Shown piece after piece: positions 51,796 through 59,500 of a stretch of 64,000 nucleotides of DNA; position 1 is the first letter of the stretch, and each line of letters opens with the position of its first letter. The notes beneath the pieces are model-generated. The model searched no databases and was not told the origin of the DNA. It was given only the letters and a program-made list of their open reading frames with translations. Source of the stretch: Selenomonas sp. oral taxon 126 (GTDB taxonomy: Bacteria > Bacillota > Negativicutes > Selenomonadales > Selenomonadaceae); NCBI RefSeq assembly GCF_001683335.1, contig NZ_CP016201.1, positions 1,016,791 to 1,080,790 of the forward strand, written 5' to 3'. A program made the position numbers and the translations under genes.

Positions 51796-53175
51796 ATGCG
51801 GATGGGGATGGTCAGGCGGAGCGCAGGGGCGCTGCTCGCCGTTATACTATTGCTTGCTGTCGTGCCCACAGGGGCGGCAGCAAAGGATACACCGCGCCAT
51901 AGCGCACAGACAATCGGAAAGGCGGAGCGTGCGATGCAGGAGATCACGGCACAGGCGGCGCGCGAGACGGCGACCGCCGAGACGCAGGACACGCGTATTT
52001 CCTCCGTCATGCTGCGTTGGGAGCCGTACCCTGCGGCGGTGCGCTACGCCGTGCGCGTTCTGCGCGGCAGCGCGGGTGCGCCGAAGAAAACAGTTGCGAC
52101 GATGGAGTACGTCTATACGACGGGGCTGCATCTGCCGCTCATGACGTACGGCGCGGCGGACGATCTCTACTGGACGGTGCAGCCGCTCGGCTACGATGGC
52201 ACACCGCTCGCTGCGGCATCGGAGCCACGCCCCGTGCGCGGGGAGGCGGCAGATCCCGATGCGCCCGTGCTGACGACGGAGTATGCGGCGATGCCGTATG
52301 CGCCGCTCTATCCTGTCTACTCGTGGGTTCCGCTCGCGGGGCAGCAGGTGCATGAGGTCGAGGTCTACCGCCGCGAGGCGGATCGTGATCGCTACGTGCA
52401 TACGTTGCGCGGGGGCGAGTACGATGTCTACGACGATATGCCGTTCACCGTGCCGGGCACGTACGTCTACCGCGTGCGCGGCATAACGGAGTCGGGCACG
52501 CCGATCTCGAACTGGTCGGCATACGGATCGTTCACCGTTGCGGAGCGCACGCCGATTGCGGCGCTCGGCGACAGCATTACGCATGGCGGCGGCGCGATCA
52601 CCGTACCGCCCTCGTATCAGCTCTACGATTGGGAGTCGTACTGCACCGTGCCCGTGAAAAACCTCGGGCGCAGCGGCGACACAACCGAGGACATGCTCGC
52701 GCGCTTTGAGCGCGATGTGCTGCCGTTTTCCCCGCGCGTCCTCGTCATCATGGGCGGTGTGAACGACTACCGCGTCGGCATCTACGGCGCGGAGACGGTG
52801 CGCAACCTCGCGGCGCTGCGTGAGAAATGCAGGGCGCACGGCATCACGCCGATCTTCCTGACGGCGACGCCGATCCGCCCCGCGCTCATGACTGAGCGCA
52901 TGACGGTCACCACGCCGCCATCGGATTGGTGGGCGCACCGCGACTATGTGAACAAATGGGTCATGCAGCAGGAGTACAGCATCGATGTTGCGACCGTGCT
53001 CTCGGACGCGGCGGGCGAGCTCGAGGCGGCGTATACGACGGACGGACTGCACCCCGACCTCATGGGGAAGAAATACATTGGGCAGACCGTGGACAGCTAT
53101 CTGCGTACGCATTTCGCCTTTGCTTCGGCTGAGGCGGAGCGGCGGGCGCGGATGCTGAGGAATATGGAGAAATGA
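51796..53175 (+). CDS. Exported SGNH/GDSL-type hydrolase with N-terminal Fn3-like region
   Basis: A 459-aa protein with a signal peptide (about residues 8-29). Residues about 65-250 have Fn3-like strands (VMLRWEPYPAAVRYAVRVLR; TYVYRVRGITESGTPISNWS). The catalytic domain follows: block I ALGDSITHGG (Ser), block III MGGVNDYR (Gly/Asn), block V DGLHPDLMG (Asp and His). It should deacylate an exported sugar, peptidoglycan or lipid. It starts right after the cinA stop codon, so the two are likely co-translated. Confidence 0.88.
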   Translation: MRMGMVRRSAGALLAVILLLAVVPTGAAAKDTPRHSAQTIGKAERAMQEITAQAARETATAETQDTRISSVMLRWEPYPAAVRYAVRVLRGSAGAPKKTVATMEYVYTTGLHLPLMTYGAADDLYWTVQPLGYDGTPLAAASEPRPVRGEAADPDAPVLTTEYAAMPYAPLYPVYSWVPLAGQQVHEVEVYRREADRDRYVHTLRGGEYDVYDDMPFTVPGTYVYRVRGITESGTPISNWSAYGSFTVAERTPIAALGDSITHGGGAITVPPSYQLYDWESYCTVPVKNLGRSGDTTEDMLARFERDVLPFSPRVLVIMGGVNDYRVGIYGAETVRNLAALREKCRAHGITPIFLTATPIRPALMTERMTVTTPPSDWWAHRDYVNKWVMQQEYSIDVATVLSDAAGELEAAYTTDGLHPDLMGKKYIGQTVDSYLRTHFAFASAEAERRARMLRNMEK

Positions 53176-53541
53176 CCGTCTTGCGGCAGAAACGCCCCTA
53201 TCGACGCGCTGCGCGCCATAGGCTGCTCTTTGGGCGCCCCTATCGGCTCGCAAGCTCGCCACTTACTGACCTGTCCGAGAAGCAAGCCCGAAGGGCGCAG
53301 CTGAGCGGGTAACAGGTCGTATGGGAAAACCTCCCAAGAACACAAGCCGAAAGGCGAAGTGTGATTGGAAGAGGTTGACCGCTCCCCCGTTTCGACGGGG
53401 GAAGCTAATATGCCGTTATCCCAAGCCTCCCCTGCGAGAGCGGGGGAGGGGGACCGCGGAGCGGTGGAAGGGGCGAAAAGTGTGCCTATCGTATGAGGTG
53501 AGCAGCTTCATAAATGGATGACAAACAAAGGAGGGAATCCT
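53176..53541. other. Intergenic region with family 2 repeat
   Basis: About 365 bases without a credible gene. 53378-53477 carries the REP-like repeat. The first half has several short GC-rich hairpins (ACGCGCTGCGCGC, CGGCTCGCAAGCTCG) with no clear terminator. Confidence 0.6.
53378..53477. repeat. Family 2 REP-like repeat, locus 4 (inverted pair)
   Basis: GCTCCCCCG-tttcga-CGGGGGAAGC is followed, about 25 bases on, by AGCCTCCCCTGC-gagag-CGGGGGAGG and ACCGCggaGCGGT, that is, a unit in the opposite orientation. Confidence 0.75.
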
Positions 53542-54228
53542 ATGACACAACGTCTGCGCCTTGGTGCGCTCGTGCTCCTCGTGGCGGCGCTCATCGGCGG
53601 CGCGTACACGGGCTACTGCTATCACCGCGACCGCACGCCCGAGGCGGCGCTGCACGCGATTGCGCGCGCGGTGACAACCGAGGATCGGAAACTCTTTGAC
53701 GAATACGTCGACGAGGACGCTGTGCTCGCCGCGATGCATGAGGAGGCGACCGCGCTCCTCGCGGACAACATTGCAGCACTCCATGAACGGCATCCTTCCG
53801 ACTGGTTTTTCCGCCACGATACGGCATTTATGTATGACTACATGGCGGAGCGGCGCGCGTCGGACATCGCCTTTACGCGCCTTTTGCTGGACTACTACTT
53901 CGACGCGGAGCGTGTGCCCGTGACGAAGGAGGACGGCAATGCGCGCTGGGGCTCGGACGAGGTGCGCGCCTTTGCCGCACACTATACGGCGAGCATTGAG
54001 CCGCCCGTGATTGCGGGCGACCGCGCCTCAGTGAACGTGATTGTGCGCGGCAACGACAGTGACTATGGGAGGCTTCTGCCCGAGGGCTCCGTGACGATGG
54101 AGCTCGTGCGGCAGAAAGACGGGCGTTGGAAGCTCGTCGGGATGCATACGGATACCGCGCGCACGAACGGCCTCTATGCGTTTGTCGACGCGGCAGAGAG
54201 GTATTGGGAATTGCAGGGTTGGGACTAA
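53542..54228 (+). CDS. Membrane-anchored or exported protein of unknown function
   Basis: A 228-aa protein with one N-terminal hydrophobic helix (LGALVLLVAALIGGAYTGYC), probably an uncleaved anchor or signal. The rest is extracytoplasmic: TPEAALHAIARAVTTEDRKL looks like the start of a small NTF2- or DUF4878-like domain, ending KDGRWKLVGMHTDTARTN. DUF-type lipoproteins with this pattern are common in Negativicutes. The start at 53542 follows AAAGGAGGG. It is 23 bases before the hemerythrin genes and may be co-expressed. Confidence 0.65.
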   Translation: MTQRLRLGALVLLVAALIGGAYTGYCYHRDRTPEAALHAIARAVTTEDRKLFDEYVDEDAVLAAMHEEATALLADNIAALHERHPSDWFFRHDTAFMYDYMAERRASDIAFTRLLLDYYFDAERVPVTKEDGNARWGSDEVRAFAAHYTASIEPPVIAGDRASVNVIVRGNDSDYGRLLPEGSVTMELVRQKDGRWKLVGMHTDTARTNGLYAFVDAAERYWELQGWD

Positions 54229-54251
54229 CGTAGGAAAAAGGAGAGAAGAAT

Positions 54252-54872
54252 ATGAAGTACGAGTTTACCGATGATTATTTGACGGGGATTCCCTCGATCG
54301 ACGAGGAGCACGGGCGGCTCTTTGAGCTGACGAACGAGTGCTATGAGCTGGTGATGGACGATGCGGCGGTCGATCGCTTTGACCGCATCGTCGCCCTGCT
54401 CGAGGAGTTGCGGACGTATGCGGCGACGCATTTCGCGCACGAGGAAGAGTATATGGAGCGCATCCAATACGAGCGACGCTTCAGCGAGCGCTATCAGCAC
54501 CTGCGCTTCATTCAGAAACTCAGTGAGATCGACCTCGACGCCATCGACGAGAACCAGCAGGAATACCTGCTCAAGATTCTTGACTTCCTCGCGCGCTGGC
54601 TCTGCGGTCACATCAAGATCATGGACTGCCGCATTCCGAGGGAGGAGGACATCGCCGCACAGGCGGCTGCTGCCGCCGCAGAGGAAAGCCCCGCAGAGAC
54701 GGCAGCACAGGAGAAACCTGCGGCAGAGACGGTGACATCGGAAACTGTGCCGGCGGAAGCGCCGCAGTCCTCTGCAGAAGCGGAGACGGCAGAGCAGGAG
54801 GAGGCGGAGAAAGCTCCCGCCGCAAAGGAGAAAAAGCCCGCTGCGAAGGCAAAGAAGACCAAGAAAAAGTAA
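54252..54872 (+). CDS. Hemerythrin-like protein with one altered iron ligand and an Ala/Glu/Lys tail
   Basis: A 206-aa protein. The bacteriohemerythrin domain covers residues 1-130. Ligands present: His20, His60, Glu64, His83, His120 and Asp125. The seventh ligand, His in the usual H-x-x-x-H pair, is Glu79 (FSERYQH) here. The tandem paralogue next door has His79. Residues 135-206 form a disordered tail of Ala, Glu and Pro ending in KAKKTKKK. Hemerythrins bind O2 or NO at a di-iron site; this one may have changed iron or redox behaviour. GAGAGAAG precedes the start. Confidence 0.88.
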   Translation: MKYEFTDDYLTGIPSIDEEHGRLFELTNECYELVMDDAAVDRFDRIVALLEELRTYAATHFAHEEEYMERIQYERRFSERYQHLRFIQKLSEIDLDAIDENQQEYLLKILDFLARWLCGHIKIMDCRIPREEDIAAQAAAAAAEESPAETAAQEKPAAETVTSETVPAEAPQSSAEAETAEQEEAEKAPAAKEKKPAAKAKKTKKK

Positions 54873-54927
54873 GCGGGGCTGACGCAGGGGAAGGAAACGG
54901 GGAATTGGGAAAGCGAGACCGATCAAA

Positions 54928-55329
54928 ATGAAATACGAGTTTACCGATGATTATCTGACGGGAATTGCGTCTGTGGACGCGCAGCACAGCAAGCTATTCG
55001 ACCTTACGAACGAGTGTTATGAGCTCGTGATGCAGAGCGCATCGGAGGACAAATACGACAAGATCGTTGCGATACTGGAGGAGCTTGCTGCCTATGCGGG
55101 CACGCACTTTGCGCACGAGGAGGCGTATGCGGAGAGCGTCGGCGACCCGCACCGCTTCAGTCACCGCGCGCTGCACCTGCGCTTTATGAAGAAGGTCGGC
55201 GAGATCGACCTCGCCGCAGTCGATGAGAACCAGCAGGAGTATCTGCTGAACATCCTCGACTTCCTCGCGCGCTGGCTCTACGATCACATCAAGGGACGCG
55301 ACTGCAAGCTCCCGCATAAATCGACGTAA
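54928..55329 (+). CDS. Bacteriohemerythrin
   Basis: A 133-aa protein with all seven di-iron ligands: His20, His60, Glu64, His79, His83, His120, Asp125 (YAGTHFAHEEAY; FSHRALHLRF; YDHIKGRD). The first 12 residues are identical to the previous gene, so the two arose by tandem duplication. Likely an O2 sensor, store or scavenger in an anaerobe. The ribosome site is weak (GCGAGA). A clear terminator follows. Confidence 0.93.
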   Translation: MKYEFTDDYLTGIASVDAQHSKLFDLTNECYELVMQSASEDKYDKIVAILEELAAYAGTHFAHEEAYAESVGDPHRFSHRALHLRFMKKVGEIDLAAVDENQQEYLLNILDFLARWLYDHIKGRDCKLPHKST

Positions 55330-55336
55330 GCCGCAC

Positions 55337-55373
55337 AAAAACACCCCGCAATGAGCAGTTGCGGGGTGTTTTT
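55337..55373 (+). terminator. Terminator of the hemerythrin operon
   Basis: Perfect stem AACACCCCGCAA / TTGCGGGGTGTT, then TTT. Confidence 0.85.
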
Positions 55374-55436
55374 GCTGTGTATTATATTTTAGGAGAGCTC
55401 CGGGAACCATATCCTTTCGGCAGGTTATGGTCTTCA

Positions 55437-55598
55437 GGAAGCACTGATAAATTCAGCACCGCCATCTTGACGCATCTTTTTTGCCCGCACTTCGTCGGCA
55501 AATCCTCCACATAGCCCTTGCTATGCGTCCGGTTTGCCTCCTAGTTCGGAGGAAAAAATCTACGCCAATCTGACGGACTTCATTCTATCAGCGATTCC
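55437..55598. repeat. Family 1 MITE-like repeat, copy E
   Basis: A 162-bp copy. Flanks are TTCA and TTAA (one mismatch). Hairpin: outer GGCAAA (55497-55502) / TTTGCC (55533-55538), inner CATAGC (55510-55515) / GCTATG (55520-55525). Confidence 0.85.
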
Positions 55599-55744
55599 TT
55601 AAACGAAAGCCTGTAGATAATATAGCATACGAGAGAATGAAATTCAATAGCGAAGAAGAAAATACTTTGATAAAGATTTTACATACAAACGATAAAAGTA
55701 AATTATTTTTGGATAAAAACAAGAAAAATAGGAAGAAAGGACTA

Positions 55745-55773
55745 TGTTCAAGGGGTAAAATTTTTTCTATAAT
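55745..55773 (+). promoter_or_regulatory. Promoter of the 111-aa gene
   Basis: TGTTCA (55745-55750), 17 bases, TATAAT (55768-55773). Confidence 0.55.
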
Positions 55774-55861
55774 AAATGTGGACAAAGGAAATGTCTTCCA
55801 ACAGGCTGTGCGAAGGAAGCGCGCAGCCGAAAAATACTCATAAGGAAATGAGGTGGCTGTA

Positions 55862-56197
55862 ATGGCAGTCATATCAATCGCATCGGTGCTGGACGATCCG
55901 GCAAAACGGATTCCGATCAATGCAATGGTGCGTGCGGCAGCAGTCTATCCCGCGAAGGACGATGGTCTGATTGAGGGAATGCGCGCGCAGCGGCTCGCGT
56001 ACCGTGAGCAGATTCGGCAGCTGCACCGCATGGACAGTGAGGCGTACAAGCTCGATATCGAGGGTCTGACACGTTCGCTGCGCTCGTTGGAGGAGGACAT
56101 CCACAGCGACGCGACGCGTGAGCTGTTTGGCGATCCGTACGTGGTCGAACTGCAGGGCGTGCGTCCCACGATGGATGCCGAGGCGGCGTCGGCGTAG
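55862..56197 (+). CDS. 111-aa protein of unknown function
   Basis: MAVISIASVLDDPAKRIPIN..., mostly helical and charged (GMRAQRLAYREQIRQLHRMD, IEGLTRSLRSLEEDIHSDAT), with a likely coiled coil at residues 35-85. The C-terminus reads YVVELQGVRPTMDAEAASA. GAGGTGG lies 6 bases before the ATG at 55862. It has its own promoter and terminator. No family recognised. Confidence 0.6.
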   Translation: MAVISIASVLDDPAKRIPINAMVRAAAVYPAKDDGLIEGMRAQRLAYREQIRQLHRMDSEAYKLDIEGLTRSLRSLEEDIHSDATRELFGDPYVVELQGVRPTMDAEAASA

Positions 56198-56244
56198 TTC
56201 CGCACGCAGAGGAAATCATTGAACAATCGAATACTACTGCAAAG

Positions 56245-56303
56245 AAAAACCGCAGGGCTCTGAGTCGGTGGAATGACCGATCAGAGTTCCGTGCGGTTTT
56301 TTT
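56245..56303 (+). terminator. Terminator after the 111-aa gene
   Basis: Outer stem AAAAACCGCA / TGCGGTTTTT and inner stem CTCTGA / TCAGAG, ending in seven T. Confidence 0.8.
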
Positions 56304-56400
56304 GTGCTGTGATGGATGTTGTGAAATGGAGCTGCTCTCCGAAGTCATTTTGACTTATCCAACAGCGCCTTTGTTATGCTTTTGTTCGTGTTGCGCGCCC

Positions 56401-56530
56401 AAAGCGCCCCTACCACCGCTCACGCGGTCCCCCTCCCCCGTGCGACGGGGGAGGCTTTACATTACGGTATATTAGCCTCCCCCGCCGAAGCGGGGGAGGT
56501 GGCACGCCGCAGGCGTGACGGTAGGGGTGC
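56401..56530. repeat. Family 2 REP-like composite, locus 3 (two units in inverted orientation)
   Basis: Unit 1: AAAGCGCCCCTACCACCGC and GCGG, then CCCCCG-tgcga-CGGGGG and GGCTTT. After a 20-bp AT-rich spacer, unit 2 reads the other way: AGCCTCCCCCG-ccgaag-CGGGGGAGG, then CACGC-cgcag-GCGTG and GGTAGGGGTGCT. It lies just after the stop of the giant DUF4132 gene. Confidence 0.8.
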
Positions 56531-56555
56531 TCCGAGAGCAGGCCTCGTTATCGGT

Positions 56556-59500
56556 TCAGCCCTTCGTCTTGATCTGCTCCAATATAAACGGATCTTTGAT
56601 CTTGCCGTCCTCGGCAAAGAGGACGATCTTGGACATGATCTCCGCCGTCTTCGGATCCTCGTCGAGGAACGGGAGGAAGAGGCGCCCGCGGTGCTGGCTG
56701 TGGACGGGCAGGACGTTTATCATTGCGCCCGCCTTCTGCTGCACGACACCGCTGCCGAGGTGGACGGTATAGTCGCCGAGCGTTCCGTGGATATGCGCGT
56801 GCGTGCCCTCAAGACGGACGTTGTCGAGCTTAAAGAGCGGCAGGTTGAACGCGACAATGGCGCGGCGCATCTCGATGGTCGAGTGGCTCGCCTCGGGGTC
56901 GACGCCGCCGACGTGCGCGACGGAGACGACGAGGTCGACATCGCGCATGACCTCGGTGAAGATGAGGTCGGGCACATCGTCGATCGGCAGTTTCTTGAAC
57001 GTCTTGCGGTCGAAGAAATCCACCCATTCGAGCGTCGGTGCTTCGATGTCGGCGGGTGAGAACCAGTCAGCGAGCGCGTAGATACGCGCGATGATGTTCG
57101 CCTTGTAATAGACGCGTTGCAGTCCGTCCGTGCCGTCGACAACCCATCGGCGCGTCTTGAGCAGCGCGACGGTCTTTGCGGGCTGGATCTGATGCCCCGC
57201 ATAGCGCAGGCTCGTCTCCTTGCCGCGTTCGTCCGCTGTCTTGACGTAGAGTTCGCGGAATACCTGCTTGAACGGCTGACGGATGCCCTTTTCAAAGAGA
57301 TCTGCCTGATATGCCGCCCATGTGCCGCTCTCATAGAGATCGAGCGCGTGGGCGATTTTCACTTCCGCATCCGCCGCGACTTCTGTGCGTGTGCCGTCGG
57401 GCGTGACGAGTGCGCCGTCCTCGTAGAAGCCGAGCGCCGTACCGCATTTGAATACGAGTGTCTTTAGGAGCGGCGCAATCACGGGGTTGTGCTCCATGAC
57501 GTTTGCGATCTCATGAGCGAGGAGCGGCGTGCCGTCCTCCATCATCTCCTCGAGCATCTTTCGCGTACGGCGGTACTGCTCCTTCAGATTCTGCTCCGCT
57601 TCCTTCAGTTCGAGCACGTAGGCATTCTTCTTCAGCTTTGCGGGGATGGATTTCAGCGCTTTGCCGCCCTTGGTGCAGGAGAGGGAGACGGCACCGTCCT
57701 CTGCGACGGAGAGGCATAGCTCCGTACCCTCGATCTCCTTTGGCGCAAAGTGCGCGGCGTGCGCCTTGATGAGCTCTGTCTCCGCTGTCCAGACGAGTCG
57801 CGTCACATCGTCAAAGCCGCAGGCACGCGCGAGGTTCGAGAGGGCGATCTCGACCGCCTTTGCCTCGCTCGCACGGCGTTGTGCGCCGAACTGCCTGCTC
57901 TCCTTGAGGAAGTTCTGCAGGAATGTGTAGCGTGCGAGCATATCCTTCTCCCGCGCACGTTTCAGCGGGATCAGCCCGCAGCACAGGACGAGATCCTTGT
58001 TGCGCTTCGCCGCGATCTCCTTCTCCACGTCTGCGAGTTTCATCATGCCGCGCACGGCATCGGAAAACTTGCGTGCGCGTGCGTGCTTCGCACCGTCGGA
58101 GATGTATTTCGCGGCATCATAGAGACACTCGAAATGTGCCTTGCCGAGTTCCTTGTACGCTGCGTTGAACCAATCGATGTCGAACGCGCCCTCTTTCAGA
58201 TCCTCGATGGCGATCGGCGTGTACTTTGCGATTGTGCTCTCGCGATCCTTCGGAATGTCGCTCGTATGTGCTTGGAAGTAATAGCAGCCGCTCGCCATAC
58301 CGCGCCAGCCGAGATGCTCCTCGATGAGCGGGATCCACTGCGGGGCATACATAGCGACTTCGATGAGCCGCTGCTCCGTGATGCCGCTTCCCGCAAGCGC
58401 CGCCTTTAGGTCTGCTGCCGTCTCGCCCGCACGCGGGTGGGAGACTTTCAGCAGGTGGCTGAGGGTCGATGCCTTTGCCTCGTTCGATCCGTAGTACCAA
58501 CTGCCGCGGTCGAGTTTTAGAGCACCGAGCGCCTGCAGGATGCGTACAAGCGTCGGGATGCCCTCAACGCGGAGGATGCTGCGCACGGCGGCAGAGTGGC
58601 GTGCGGGCGTGTCGCCGCGCCGCAGTTCTGCTGTGACGATGCAGTCAATGACCTGCTGCCCCTCCTCTTTGACAAAGGAGAGCGCGTCCTCCGTCTGTGC
58701 CCACCCGTATTCGGGCTTGCTTGGGTTTGGCAGTTTGCCGCTGCGATAGCGTTCGAGTACCTGCACGCGATTCGTTTCCACAGCTTTTTGTTTGCGTGCG
58801 GCATCCGCGCTCATGCCGTCCGCCTGCGTGCCGAGGAGCATTTTGTAGAACGCGTCCTTCTCCACCATGCCGAGGATATGTGCCTGTGCGTGCTCGATCA
58901 TGCCCGTCATGCCCGACTCAGGCTCCTGCTCCGTGCGCAGCAGATGCGCCTCGAGGCGTTCCATCATGCGGTACCGCAGGGCATAGGACTGCGCGAACTC
59001 CGCCGCGTCCGCGTAGCACTCCGCACCGTGCAGAGCGGTCTGCATGAGCGCGGTATGGTGCATGATCTGGCGCGTGTTCCCTGTGCGCCACTGGTTTTTG
59101 TACTCCACGAGAAAGAGGTTTTCGTCAAAGCAGTCGTAGGCACGGCTCATCAGCAGCAGCCCTGCGGCAAAGACGAATGGGCGGTTCTCCTCCGCATATG
59201 TCTCATAGAGCACGCGAATGACATTTTTCCCCGTCTGCCGTCCGACGTAACCCTCGCCGAAGTAGCTCAGTTTCTGCGCGGCGAGGGCGGCGGGGAACGC
59301 CGTCCAGTCCCGCTCAGTTATGCGCGTCAGACCTTCGGTAAAGAATGCGTCCTCCGCCTTCGGCATACGGATTGCAATGGCGAGCTGATAAAGAGTTGGG
59401 AAGTCCTTGATTTCGCTCCGGTAGAACTCCTCCCAGACCTCGGCAAGCGGATAGTATTTGATATGATCGGGCGTGTCTTTCACGTGTTCCGCGTCTGCGC

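Noticed and set aside
55637-55843. Open frame of 68 codons (MKFNSEEENTLIKIL...)
   Set aside because: It has no ribosome site, is AT-rich low-complexity sequence, and overlaps the TATAAT promoter of the next gene.
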